Assembly (NCBI GenBank): GCA_002221725.1
Contig: NJFT01000018.1
Span: 186,001 to 250,000 of the forward strand
DNA: 64,000 bases
Source: Scedosporium boydii
Lineage: Eukaryota; Ascomycota; Sordariomycetes; Microascales; Microascaceae
Direction: 5' to 3'
Each line of letters starts with the position of its first letter. Within the stretch, counting starts at the first letter, position 1. The notes under the pieces were generated by a model. It saw nothing but the letters and a program-made list of their open reading frames with translations. It was not told where the DNA came from and did no database searches. Shown here piece by piece: positions 36,306 to 49,208 of this stretch. Made by a program: the position numbers and the translations under genes.

Positions 36306-37373
36306 TGGTTCTGAGTTCAGACAGGGATATTCTCTTTTTGTTGAGGCAGGAGGGAGGAGGAACTCGGAATATGGCTTTGACACAAATTTTATTCAAGCTT
36401 TTGGTTTCTTTGATTCTGTATATGGCACTGGGCTTGTTTTTATGTGGGCTTCAATCTACCTACGCCTAGAATAGTCTCCCAAATTCTATGTATTTTTCTG
36501 CATCTTCTTGGTCCATTTATATCCAGTCTCTCATCACCTTCATCGAGCTCATATACCACTTCCAGAGAAGAAAATGTCACATACGGCCATACCCCCTTGA
36601 AAGCGTCCGATCCCGTCCGCTCTCGGGTAACTAAGCTTGGGAGGGCCGAACCAGTAGTTGGGTCGGTGACGACCAGCGAATCCTCGGTGCTGTATGTTTC
36701 TTCTCTATTTCTTCTCTTTTTCTTCTTTTTTTTTTTGCCCCTTGCTCCTTTTCTCTTTGCCCTTTTTGATGTAGGAGAACCGTTCAAGGTGCCTGGATAA
36801 TTCCTCGGTGCTTCAGTTTCAAGTTTGTCTTTACGACCTGAGGTTGATGATTCGCTGTACTTGTGTACCTAAGGAGGTGGATGCGTTCCTGAGGTATTAA
36901 AAGAGTGACGTATTAGAGACGAGCTCTCGCTCTTGTCTACAATGGCCCAATGAACGGAGCCAATTCTGCGGGGATAATTCGATTACTCATAAGGAACTGA
37001 GGATTGTCCCGCTCTCATTGGGCACGGGAGCTAATTTCCCCGTTTTGTCTCTTGCCCAATCCGGTTTCTTGGTGCCACTGTACCACTGTACACTTCCTCT
37101 GTACACTCACTCCATGTACCAACTGTATTGATCAATCAATTGAATGTTTCCCCAACCGGGTTCTCAGGTCCGACAGGCACCGACGAACTAAGCTCGACAG
37201 TGGAGGAAATTGGTCAAAGTAAAGGCCGACGACCCTGGCGTCAGGCCCCCTTAGCCTCCTCTCCAGACTTTCCTCCTGCATATTCAAATCAGACGACCCC
37301 CCAAACTCAATTCCAACATTTCAATTCTCCCAAGTCAAGCAGCAACTAGTCGTACGCCTTCCTTCTCTTCACC
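36306..37373. other. Intergenic, no supported gene
   Basis: 1.07 kb containing the 3' flank of the ankyrin gene and the promoter of the CFEM gene. A T-rich tract at 36710-36740. Just before the CFEM start is a C/T/A-rich leader-like stretch. No gene seen. Confidence 0.6.
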
Positions 37374-38027
37374 ATGAAGTTTATCGCCGTCACCCTCGCT
37401 CTCGCCGCCGCGGCGCTCGCCCAGGACACCCCGTCCACCAGGATCCCGGAATGCGCTGTAAGCAAACCCCCCAACCCAACGCGTGTCGCGCCATCAAACT
37501 CGGAAAACTTCCCCAGAGCTCCCCACCATATCGTCAGCAGCGGGGACAGGGAAAACCAGAGCTAACACAGAAGTAAACCCATCTTCTAGAACTCGTGCGT
37601 TACCCAAGCCACCAGCGGCAACAAGATCGCCGGCTGCAATCAAGGCGACATCAAGTGCGTCTGCTCCAACGACTCCTTCCTCGACTCCATCGCCTGCTGC
37701 CTCGTCGACGTCTGCGACGAAGCCGGCCAAAAGGCCGCCGTCTCCTTCGCCCTTGCCCTCTGCAGCGGCGCCGGCGTCTCCGTCCCCAACGAGGTCGTCT
37801 GCAAGACTGCCGGCGGCAATAGCGACAGCGCTTCCAGCGGCGCTCCTGCCACCGGATTTGCTACCGAGTCCGGGTCGGCTGCTACTGGCACCACTAGCGG
37901 CGCGGCGGGCTCTACCGCTTCGAGCACCCAGTCTTCGGCTCCGTCGTCTTCGGGCGCTGCTGGTGTTGTTGGCGCGCCGGTGGGTGGGCTTCTTGGAGGT
38001 GTCCTTGCTGCCCTTGCTCTTCTGTAA
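37374..38027 (+). CDS. CFEM-domain secreted protein, probably GPI-anchored
   Basis: Cell-surface cysteine-rich protein. Exons 37374-37457 and 37590-38027, giving 173 residues. MKFIAVTLALAAAALAQ is a clear signal peptide. The CFEM domain (about residues 25-95) begins IPECANSCVTQATSG across the intron and continues AGCNQGDIKCVC, SIACCLVDVC and ALALCSGAG. The GDIKCVC segment has the conserved aspartate which in haem-binding CFEM proteins helps ligate iron. A Ser/Ala/Thr/Gly-rich linker leads to a hydrophobic C-terminus (VGGLLGGVLAALALL), fitting a GPI-attachment signal. CFEM proteins act in haem uptake, cell-wall structure or plant infection; which applies here is not visible. The PER1-type gene in this window would act on GPI anchors of this kind, but only generally. 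Confidence 0.93.
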
Positions 38028-40681
38028 ACGGTGCAGCGCGATCGACGCATCTCTATCTAATCGGTTAGGGTCCAATTCGGCTGTCTTGTGCAGAAGGTGT
38101 CTCGATACAGTGCTCCGGCCGACCCCCCGATGCCAGATATCGCAAACCGGGAAATGTCATTATGGTGCTAGGAGACCGCTCCCGTCGGCAAAGGCTGGTC
38201 CGATTATACCTGGCGTGACATCTAACGATGTCGGATGTTGGATACATATACGGCCCTTGGCCCCCCTTATTCATAATTTCTCAATCACGTTGTAATTAGG
38301 CAGACACATTAATACTTTACGACCCCGCAAACAATCTGCATCCCGTTTCCCGCACTTCGTCTACGTTCTCCCTCGTCTTCCATTTCCAGGTTCCTTCTAG
38401 CTCTATGCAATTCGCGGCGCAAGGCCAGGCTCGCGGTTTCTCTTGGTGTATATAGATGGCTGCTTTGCTAACTTTTTTTTTTGGCTCTTTTTTCTTCCTT
38501 GTTCTCTCAAGATTTCGTGTAAGCTCGGGATGGCACGTATTCGGCTGTCTCGGCCGCTCACTGCGTCGCACATACCCCGCGCCACGCACCGATCTTACGT
38601 CGGCATATTGGTTCCACATAGATTTTGAGAGTCTGTTTTTGACAAGGAGAAGAAGAAATCGCCCGTCCGGGGCTTTTGCGTGACTGCACCAGTTCCCGCA
38701 GGTGGGCGCAGAAGAGGGTACACGGCACACCTCATTGGCGATGCCGTTCATCTGTCCTGGCCCCATCTAGGGACGCACAGCTGATCTTCCGAGGGAGGAT
38801 TGCGTAAACCGGGCAAATCAATATGTCATTCTCCCACCAGGTTTGCGCTCACTAAGATTATTATTCCTTTATGTATGTCGGCCGATCAAAGGCTTTTCGT
38901 AGGGCACATCCTTGGGAGATCCTCTCCATGTTTTCCCCGGTCAGGGGGCTCGGGGGGCAGTGGGCTGCGCATCATTATTTGTACGACACGGATCAGCAGG
39001 AATTCGTTTTCCGGCATGAAAGCATAATCCCCGCCTGTTCCATGATACCGATTGTGCGAGCCGTGGCTGGGCTAAGAGGTCCAAATACTAATCTAGAATG
39101 GCGAGGGCAGGCTCGACTGATGGCATCTGTTGTGCAAAACTGGAAAGGGTCCATCTATCGCACTTACATGGGTTGAGTATATCGGCAAAGCTACTCCCGG
39201 GTCGCTTTACCTTTTTCGTTATTTATACAGACGTCTATATTAATTTATTTTTTCTCCCTTTGGGAAGTCCATGGAAGATACCATTAGCATTATTGTTAAA
39301 AAAAAAAAATGAATGAATATGAATAAATAAATAAGCCTGCCCAAACACCCAAGGTTATCGAGTTGTAAATGTGCAGTTGAGTCTGTCCCTGCGGCTCCGG
39401 GCTGATGACGTTGGGAGCCTGATAATCCTCCTGCAAGGGCACGACTTCGTTGCCCAGACCGGAGCATTCATGCCGAAACAGTCCCAGAAAGCTCGAGTCC
39501 ACGGTATCCTCGCACCCATGTTCCGATGGAGCACCTGACACGCTCCTGCTCGACGTATAACGATGGTATTCAGAAGTTTTCTCAGGTCTTCACTGCCAAT
39601 CCTTGTACTTCACAGGTAAATAAGAATAAAAAAGAAGGCGTCCCCGAGGTTACCGCGTGAACCACAATGGACAGGTGTGCCCAGAGGAAAGAGGCAACTC
39701 CGAAGTAGGTTTGGGTTTTTTTTTTTGTTTCTTTTTCACTCGCTCCAAAACCCTTCAGTGATGTCTATAAGTACGAAGGGTGATGTTTGATGGGACCCTT
39801 AAGATTGACTTGGCCCGAGTGTTCACGATGATGCACAGCCCGGCGTATTCCCCGAGAGAACAATCCCAGAGCAGGGTAACATCAAGTATCAAAAATGGCT
39901 CGATAAACCTGCAACAATAGCTCGATAATGGACCAGGGACTTTCGCACGAGCGGTGGAAAGCGCACATGGGAAATCCGGCATGCCTGCCAAACGCCCACA
40001 CGAGCGAGCATTTCTAAACTAAAAAAGGGCCCTTTTTTCGGAGAACCTACGCCGTGAATGGCAAAATTATCCGGACAGCGAGGTTACTTCGTCGTCGTGG
40101 AGGGTCGATGGTGATGATGCCAATTAGTCGGTGAGGTTAATTCAGTGTAGTGTGGTCTCCTGGTGGAGAGGTGTGTGGGGTTCTGAGGGTTATGGTCTGT
40201 CTTAAGACGTTAACGATTCCCATCTTGTCGGTGCCAAGCCTAGAGCTTCATCATACCTCCCGAGGTCCTGTACGAAGAACATAACGAAGGGCGTACATCA
40301 AACCTTCCGTTGAAGATGGCTATGGAAGTTTTCATGTTCCGCATTCTCCGACCCCAAATCGGCGTGGGGGGTTAGCCTGCACTCAAAGCTCAGATCCGAA
40401 TGGTCTGGTGATGGAAGACGTTGGCCCGCCTGTGGAAAACGTTCACAACAGTTCGACGTTGCAACGAACTGAAGGGGTCCTAGCCAGGTCCATTGCTACG
40501 GCTTCGTAGAGCAACAAGGTTTGGACATTGAGGGGTGAGAAGTACCCACAAACCAAGCTTCTAATCGTACGAAGTCCTTGATCCATGATGCCTGTTCAAT
40601 GTTGGTAGTGGCGTCGACAGGTAGCCAGCCAAGCGGAGATGCCTAGCGGCGTGATACCTGTTGTGCTCTAGCTCGGATCAT
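38028..40681. other. Gene-poor region, first part
   Basis: 2.7 kb downstream of the CFEM gene with only short unrecognisable open frames on both strands. T-rich and A-rich homopolymer tracts at 38470-38500, 39299-39308 and 39717-39736. No repeat element recognised. Confidence 0.5.
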
Positions 40682-42780
40682 TACGAAGTACTAGCCTACT
40701 GATTAGCTGCATGCAACCGCACAGCACTCCAGTCTTCGAGAACATTTCCGCACCCAAGGCTGCGTCTGAAGAACGCAGCTGCAGCGCATGTGGCGCCAGA
40801 AAGGAGAACGGCCCGAGATAATCTTACTTGTACGTCGAGGACGGGATTGCTTCACATGCCAACGTCAATCTCCGTAGGGCCTCGTGTGCGACATCGGGGC
40901 TCGTGACAGGCAATGCATTATCGGTGCTTGCTCAGCAACATCAACGGATATTATCCTTCGGAGTATTATTGAGCACCGACGAACAGACTTCGTACATCTG
41001 ATGCTGGGCTGGAATCGATGTAAAGTCAAAGCTCAGGCAAGAGGATTCAAGTGCCCGAGCTGGTGTTGATGCTTTACTCAGCTACGTCTGTCCTGCACAA
41101 TACGGCCCCTCCTGGAGTCGAGTACAATTGTATCCTCTAAACCGGTAAGTGTAGAATCAGCACGAAGGAAGGACCGCACTGAGAGCATCCCTCGTCACTT
41201 CGGGCATAACATATAATGTGCGAAGGATGAATGGCCCATGATGTCAAAGTGCAGGGCATTAGGTATCCAGCAGTCTGGTCACCATGTGTTCTGCGGCCGT
41301 TTCCTTCTCGCGTCAAATTGGCTCCACGCCGCTCGGACAATTTTCAACTGGTGAACCGCAATATCCGAACCCTTCTTTGGAGCCCCCTTCCGACATTCGT
41401 GGAGCAACGTCCTGCATCAAGGTATGAATGGAGAACGGTTCTAGCCTCGCCCACCTCCCAGTTCCAAGCCAGGGGGTTGCGAGACTCAGGGCTTGCGGAA
41501 TTGCTTAATCTCAGGATAGAAAGAACCCTGCTGGGCTCTCCAAGAGGGTGGAGTCTTGGACTGCATCACATAGCATTCTTGGTGATGGGTGGTATCTCTC
41601 AATTGAGTGTTGTATTCGGTTAACTTGCCGAGTGCCGTTTGAACATTCCCTTATGTGCCTCATAAGCCGGGCGAGGCCGGGGCTCCTGGTCATCCATGAT
41701 ATCTCGCTCCAACATCTAGCGATGTGAGGGTGATATTAATATCGCTCTCCTTACTCACAATAGGAAGATGGGTTCGGCGAAACTACTGGGCGAAACTACT
41801 GGGTACATTGACCCAGATTTTTCCGAATATCCCTTGACAAGAGAGGAGATTCCACAGCTTGATCCCGCCTTGCCCGTGTCTTTATCCTACTTCGTACAAC
41901 TCGGTTCGAGTATCAGAATAGAAGAAGTGGTCTCGAGTGCTTGTGGGGATGGGAGGATGGACATGGGTCGTCCCGATTCTGCGAGCCCTACCTCTGAATA
42001 TCTCCCGAGTATAAGTAAGCATCTTGATCGCGAAACATATTGTAAAGCTGGGGAAATTCATAAACTCACTCGCGATCAATCCCATTCCCATCAACCCACA
42101 CTTATCCGCTAGTGCACATGTAGCGTAGCGTAGACGTAAATCGCGATCCTTCGCCGCGTGGCATTGTCCCACTCCCCCAAAAAGGATTCTCGTAGCGTCG
42201 CGCTAGAACAACCCACCAGCCCAACTCGAATTTACTGTCTGGCGCCACTCGACGAAGTAGTGTACTCGTAGCCTACACTAAATGACTAGTACGCCCAAAA
42301 ACGAATTCTGACATGTTTGGCCCATGCTGGAGGCGGCAAAAAAAGGCGACGTGCAGGAAGCAAATCGACTGAGGCGGGAACTTTCGAAGCGCCCAGATCG
42401 CTCATTATTCATTGTCTCACACCCCTCCCACTCACCAGAAGACCGGTTCAATCTTGAGATTTGATGCTTGGTGTGGTGTCGAGACACCACGAAGTAACTC
42501 CATCTTTTACACACAGACCTAAAAGGAAAACAGAAAATGTTCGTACTTCGTACACTAAACACTAATACCCTCCATCGATGCGATATCTTGGGAAATCAAG
42601 CTCCACTTGGTAGATTTGAGCAATCCAACGGCGATCTGTCATCATTCATAACTCCACTTCTTCTTGATTCGAATCAGCTGGTGTTTTCGATTTTCCCGTT
42701 AGGTTTAGTGATCGTCAGGGATGGACCACTCGAGAATATACACTATTCATACGAAGGAGTCCTTCGCCACGCTGTGCAAC

Positions 42781-42845
42781 AAGCTGGAACAAGCTGCGAA
42801 CAAGCTGCGAACAAGCTGCGAACAAGCTGCGAACAAGCTGCGAAC
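42781..42845. repeat. 11-bp minisatellite, unit AAGCTGCGAAC
   Basis: One 10-bp variant unit (42781-42790) followed by five perfect 11-bp units (42791-42845), then a degenerate GAGCT. The unit length is not a multiple of three, so it is unlikely to be coding. Confidence 0.92.
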
Positions 42846-44164
42846 GAGCTCACAGCAGTTTTTGTGACAAGGTCATGGATTCGAGCTAATTCAAGACATA
42901 TATGGAGGTATATTGTTGCGAAATATTGGTCGGGTTCAAGTGGATTCGTCTTCCCCAGACTCATCTTCTTGGGTGTCGGACCCTATAAATGAAATTGCTT
43001 CTTCGGTGAACTGTACAACTAATGCTTGTTTGTCATGCAACGGCTCTTCCTGCGGGGTGACGTTTTGTTGGACGAACTGGTGCTTGACGAGGTTTCCCGA
43101 ACGTGATTCGTCGGCATCGAGGTCCGGCGAAACTTGGGATCAGTCAAGGCCACTTGAAACTTGAAAGCTGTCCTATCAATTCGATGAATTTGGAAGCGCC
43201 CAAATAGGGTAAAAAACGTGGAGAGGTAGCATCCCATGTATGTCCTGCGTCGAGGGCTTGCATTCTACGTACGTCGTCCCCTCTGTACGAAGTACTTTGT
43301 ATATGCTGCTGGTGGGTGGCAGGAGGTGCCCTGGCAATGCTGTCATGTGTGGTTGCTTCTGCCCTGTGCTTTAAAGACACCCCGACCGTGTCCAAGGTCT
43401 AGACCGCATCTTGAATGTACCCACATCCTCATGCCATTGTCAAGCTCCGACGCCGCTTCCTCTCTTGCTTCCTTGCTTCAGTGTTACTTCGTAAGTCTGA
43501 TGCCATTCGAGGCGCGCCGAACATTTGATCGAGATTACTTCGTATGAGCGCCTACCTAGGAGGGCAGTCGAAACTTGTGGGAACCGGTTTTGACGCGCCC
43601 TCTGCCAAGCGGACCCCCACTGAACCAGAATTGAGTATGATCAGTTGACAGAATTTGGTCCCGCGTTATAATAGAGCATAGACGACGGCATACTTAAAGT
43701 CTTGACCAACTGCGGGCGTAGCCAAGCCAGGAAATGCCTGGCTGAGGCACGTGTTGTCTTCCGGAGCGACTGATATGGACATACCGAAATGTCGAGCCCT
43801 TCGATGACACAATCGCCCGGTGCAAGTTGGGAAGTTCTGTGCTCACATTGCATTTCCCACTTGTACTGCTAATACATCAAATTTGATCACCCAATACCCC
43901 ACTCAGTCTGACCATTGACCTCAATGTTATATGCCCAAAGCGCAGAAGCTGGTAATACGAACATGAAGAAGGAAGTAGGAAGTGGTCACAGTCGCATGCC
44001 GAGATTAAACCTGTGGTCTTTGAGGCGAAAGAAGAAGAAAAAAAATCCAATTTGAAACGTGCTTTGAAGACCCCACAATGATTAATTCTACACAAAACAT
44101 GCCCACGTATTTGGGCGCAGTCTGCAACCGTCATTTCGCGCCGTGGACCTGAGGTGAGGGCAAC

Positions 44165-44198
44165 GAGAATGTGAGCGCCATGAGAATGTGAGCGCCAT
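44165..44198. repeat. 17-bp tandem duplication
   Basis: Two perfect adjacent copies of GAGAATGTGAGCGCCAT in the gene-poor region. No function suggested. Confidence 0.9.
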
Positions 44199-47100
44199 AG
44201 AATTGCGGGTCGGGGTTTCCAAGATGAAAAAGACCAAAGTCGTCGGGCTGGCTTGGCCTTCCGTGGGGGGCTCCCAAGTCTTTACCCCGTATTGACTTGG
44301 CCTGTATTAGTGCACACCTTCGCATGGATCGGCGCGATAAGTGTGATGTATGACACGGAATGATTCTAGGTGACAGATCAGATCTACCGCCACCCCCAAG
44401 ATTCACAGGATGGTGCCTTAATAGCGCATGTCATCGCTTACATTTCATGCGAAACAACCTCAGGATCCATAGACCCGGACACCACTGCCGTATCCTCCCG
44501 CCTTCTCCCAGCCGTTAGCGCCAACCTAGAGGGACATTGGGGCCGCATATCTCCACCTATCCCTCATCTACGCTACACTACTTGTACTTCCTCCGCATAC
44601 TTGTAGATTATACCGCAAAGAGGGAAAGAGGGGGGGTAAGGGGGGTCAGTTTATATTAATCAATACCCCAGGTCGTGGTCGCATGACAGGGCAGTTGTCA
44701 ATTGATATTGCACTTATACCAAAAAGGGGAAGAAGAGCCTGCCTTTTGGAGGCGCATCAAGTAAATGTGAAGCAGAAGGGAAGTTGAAGCGCAAGCTGCG
44801 AGACGGCAGGTTTCAACCGAGACTTGGAATGCGGACGAAATAGGAAATCGATGGCCTGTTTCGCCAGTTCCCTCCCACATTCGCTCCCACACTTATCGGT
44901 ATTGGGATGATGAGAATACACCAATTCATACTCCATGTCCCGCTGCGAACTGCGAGATGGTGCTGCTGCCTGGATTGCCCAAAATAGACGCGAGATTGTG
45001 GCCATCGCACTTCGCGACGTCCTTAGTTCGGACTTGTTATAGGGAGGGGAGGGCATTGGGCCGTATGAGAACGGGCGTCTACATATTGCTTCCAGGAATC
45101 AAAACATCTTCCCGGCCTAAAACTGTCAGTCCAGCCAATGGGAATTACTTGATCCGGAACCTGTCACTGAAAATCGGCGATGAGCGCAGAGCTGCCCAGC
45201 AAAAAGCCCAACATCCCCTACTACACTATATCAGGAGAAACTTATTAGGTATTACATGGCTCGTACTTGTCGTTCCCTTACATCAATGCTTAGCCGTGTC
45301 TGTGCAGAACCCGGGACGAGGATTGCGACGACATGAATGGAGAAATCAGGGAGGTATATTGGATGATGAGAGATGTTTAGTCTGAATTGAACGGATGGAA
45401 TGGAGTGAAAATGGAGCCCACGTGTGGCGAATCATAACCCTCACGTTGCAGTCGACGAGTCCTTGGTCGAGAGGATTGATAGGGTCCGAGTTCTAGCAAA
45501 CTTTCCTGGTGGAGTGCGGTTGGGGGGGCTGTCGGCCGTAGTGGTCTGGGTGTCATAAGATGACAAGTTAAGATGGTGGAAGACGAAGGATCAACTGGTG
45601 GTCAAGCTCACCGCTAGCTTTACCGTTTTAGTTGTTCCTGATCAACACATTTCAAACCCTCCACAGATCCTCGTGATACTACGATGTGCAGCGCCTGCGC
45701 ATGCTTTGATCGCTGGCATGGGTTACGTTGTATTGTCGAAGTTGGTCGCCAGGTTTATCCATGCATCACAAGACGAAACTTTCCGGGAAATATACTATTC
45801 CTGTGGTTGTGTGGTTGTTCGTTTCCTCTCTTTTTCAACTTGGCCTCTATTGATATGACGAAGTACGAAGTACTTGCTTGACAGTCTAGAGCACTGAATC
45901 CTACTTCGTAATTCTTGTCCAGAAAGCGCACGGTCGCTCAGTCTACATACACAACCCTAAACGGCAAACAGAACAATTGCCAACGTTGAGATCCCTAATC
46001 GGACAAGGCACACCGTTCGGCCTCTCTCTTCTCGTTAGAAACCGGGTACTCGTCGATCAACCTGGCCTAGCCCAGACCTAAACCAGGACAGCTTCCGTGC
46101 ACAGGGTGGCTGATTTACCCTTGGACGAAACAACCTTTTTTTTTTCGGTTTTCTACTTCGTACGCAAAATGAACAGCATTACTTCGTAGACTTGGCCAGC
46201 CAATGTCACGGCTCTCATCTCTCATATAGCCGAGCCAGGGTGCCCGTTCACCTTCCAAATGACCTCTAAGAGTGGTACGCCCTGCTCGAGCACACGGTAG
46301 ATTGGGCCAGGCCTGGCTTACACGGAAACCTCGCCAAATCCGATTGCCGGTCTCAAGACGACAATCCTAAGTCCGAGTGCTTTTTCCTTCATTCTCTATT
46401 CTCCATTCTCCTTTCTCCTTCTTTTTTTCCGAGGCCTGGCACGTCTTCATCTCGATCCTGGCCAGCGGGCTTCCGGCTCCGGAGGGGGTTGGACAGGTAC
46501 TGCACGGGGAGGAAATCGCATGCGACTGCTTCGCAAGGAGGTATTACACAGGCCAATCAGCTTCGGATGGTATGTTTCTGGAATTTTGCGCGCCACTGTC
46601 ATTGGTGGGACTGTCCAACTACTCCTTTCGCGGGTTATGGATGTGGTGTCGTCCGTACTATACTCCGCACCAAAGGAGAATGTAGGGTCCTGTAAAACTG
46701 GAAGACCACAAACCTCGTATGGAGAGGCCTTCTCCAGTATTAAGGGTAAGTTACTCGTAGATAGAAGAATCTAGAAGAAGCTATCGAATCGAGCATCGGG
46801 CTTAACACCGAACTGTTCAAAACTACGGTATGAACTGTGGCTTTCGATATGTGAATGCCAACAACAATTGCGGAGCGTCTTCTCTTGGGGTAAGAGGGGA
46901 AAGGAAATGCCGGTGCAGTGCCACTTCCTGCATAAGGCATGATGACATGATGACATGCTAGGGTTGGCAAAACATCAATATCTCACCCCGACAAGTCTCG
47001 AAAAATCTGCAATAGGGTGTTTTGGGCGAAATTCCAGACAAGGTTACATCATTGATCTCTGCAGAGGAGACTGCTTTGAGATAATCAGTGCCGCCTTTTC

Positions 47101-48269
47101 GGTGGAAAGTGCAAAGCAGAATGATCAATTGATGCTTGGGGATCTCTGCACCTGCAGGTTATTATTGCACTTTGAGCGAGGGGCACTGATCAATTCGGAG
47201 TTATGCTCGGTGCGACGGAAGAGCCCCCCTTCGACAGAAACGTGCCCTCCAAGTCCCCTCCCAGGACCAGGTTAGGACATCAGATTTACCTTGCAGCACC
47301 TGCGCCGCTGTGAAGATGGCATGTGCCGATAGGGTCAAATCAATTCACCTCAATCGGGTGTGCGCTATGTCATCGCCTCCCCGGGTTCTGCTAAATTCGT
47401 ACCACCATCACGCCCTAGCTGGAATCGACACACACATTGGAGCAGAGCACAGAAGATTTCTTAATGAGAAAGGTGACTTTCCCCTGCAGTTCCCGGCCCA
47501 CCGGGGTCGAAGAGAGAGAGAGAATGAAGAAAAGGAAGGTCCACGTTGATATATTGATGGAAACACTTTGTCTTCGTCAAAGAGTGCCTCGTAAACGACT
47601 CCCAAGACATCAATCATTGATCTCTATTCTCCATCGAATAATACTACAGCTCGACCCATCTCAACCGTACCGCTTCCAGACGCCTAGCAATACTGCGTAC
47701 ATCCAATAACGGTCGGATTGCGAAAAGGCAAGATCGACCTACTCTACGAAGTAAGTGTAAGTATGTTCCTTCCACCTTGGTGTACGAAGCCAACATCCGA
47801 GCATCCAAGTCCAAGTAAATGTGATTGCGTTCATAATAGTGGGGCTCATCAGTAGAGGAGGGCATTTTGTACTTCGTAGTTTACCTCGCACATTGTGCTA
47901 CTCTTTTGATGCTGCACTAGCTCAGTCTGGGCACTCCTCCCTGGAAAGATCAATGGGAAAGAGGGCAGGAACGAATGAAGTAAGGTGTGTACTTCGTAAG
48001 GTGGGGTGGGGGGTAGGGCAAGTGGAAATGCGACTTTGTGCTCACATCAAGATCAAATATCATCACCCACCCCCTTTCATTCCTGGCGAGGAAAGTACGA
48101 AGTACTTTATCCATGCAGTGGAGGGGTAGCGGGGCAAGAGGGGGTGTGTCGCAAACCGAGTCCCCCAACCAAGTCAACAACATCCGTGAGCCTTGCTCAT
48201 AATACTAGAGCGGGCTCTCAGAGTCTTAGCCCGGTCCTGCCCTGACTGGCTTCCGCTCTCTACTTCGTA

Positions 48270-49040
48270 GTGTACTTACTTAAATCGACTGTCTGTTCCT
48301 TTTAGTCCGATCTGTTGTTTCCTCGAACGGTGTCCTGCTCACTACTTACCGTCTTCTTCGTCAAGCTCTGTTTCGAACATCTTTGCGTCTCTGATCATCC
48401 CCCTCTCCCCAATCGCTTATTCGGCGTAAAAAGAAAAGTAAAATCAACAATCAAAATCAAAACCTCCGAGCCTCCGGGTACCCCTGCTGGATGGATCATC
48501 ACTAGCAATGATAGGTTTCCACTCGAGTGCCTAAATTGCCGTTTATGGATCATCACAACACCTCGAGATCATTTACACACCCACGTCCCACACTTAGACG
48601 TACGCCCCCAAGAAGCCCAAGAGGCTGACCATTGTGACCCCGTCCTGCTCGCCCGATATAGACCAGGGTTTGGCGCGTTCTTCCGTTCGACGACCCTCTT
48701 AGCCTGCTTGGATATAGACCGCCGTCTATTCATGGCAATCCAACTTGCCTCTCTCCAGACAGTTATATAAACCGAGCCATGCTGTCACCACTCACCCATC
48801 TACAATCACATCTCAACTGCTTCTTCAGTTGACCTCAGAAAGCACTACTTACCATATATAACCCGGCGTGCCACCATCACCTCCAACTTACGCAACGTTA
48901 ACCCTACACTCTGACATCTTTCTCTCCCATCTTCCTTCCGCTTTACACACTTCTAAGAGTGCGTTCCTTCCTGCCGACCACAATCCAAATAACCTCACTT
49001 CTCTACCGGCATACTAGCCTATATCCCCTTATTTCTTGCA
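48270..49040 (+). promoter_or_regulatory. Likely promoter and 5' leader of the 55-codon gene
   Basis: A TATATAA box lies at 48855-48861, followed by about 180 bp of C/T/A-rich leader with no ATG until 49041. This is the usual look of a highly expressed filamentous-fungal leader. The nearest TACTTCGTA copy ends at 48269, about 590 bp upstream of the TATA box. The assignment is inferred from position. Confidence 0.45.
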
Positions 49041-49208
49041 ATGATGTGCGACTTCACGAAAAACTACTACATCTACACGACTTGCCTCGACCCCGGGGCT
49101 CACTTTTTCGGCACGTCCGTAGATGGCAAGCGAAGCGAGTCCTGTCCCAAAGGACCTCACGAGCGGTATATCGTCATCCCAGGACACTGCCCCCTGTGCT
49201 CAGGATAA
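49041..49208 (+). CDS. Small cysteine-containing protein, function unknown
   Basis: Uninterrupted 55-codon gene starting ATGATG (either may be used) and ending TAA. The protein begins MMCDFTKNYYIYTTCLDPG, has a middle KRSESCPKGPHERYIV, and ends PGHCPLCSG with a C-x2-C pair. Five cysteines and two histidines suggest a small zinc-binding or disulfide fold. There is no signal peptide. I have the impression of seeing near-identical short hypothetical proteins in other ascomycetes, but I cannot name a family. A TATA box and a clean pyrimidine-rich leader precede it. It stands alone in 21 kb of gene-poor DNA and would be missed by gene finders with a 60-residue cutoff. Confidence 0.7.
   Translation: MMCDFTKNYYIYTTCLDPGAHFFGTSVDGKRSESCPKGPHERYIVIPGHCPLCSG

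Larger units (their letters stand above)
40682..48269. repeat. Cluster of dispersed TACTTCGTA/TACGAAGTA words
   Basis: Exact copies by eye. TACTTCGTA: 41888-41896, 42544-42552, 43485-43493, 43536-43544, 45902-45910, 46154-46162, 46180-46188, 47870-47878, 47990-47998, 48261-48269. TACGAAGTA: 40682-40690, 43286-43294, 45864-45872, 47745-47753, 48096-48104. Many extend to 10-12 bp, often as GTACTTCGTA or TACGAAGTACTT. Isolated copies elsewhere are at 6408, 7744, 18874, 22791, 27921, 63408 and 63415, all intergenic. No gene is supported in this 7.6-kb stretch. Copies occur in both orientations with irregular spacing, unlike a tandem array. Confidence 0.85.
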
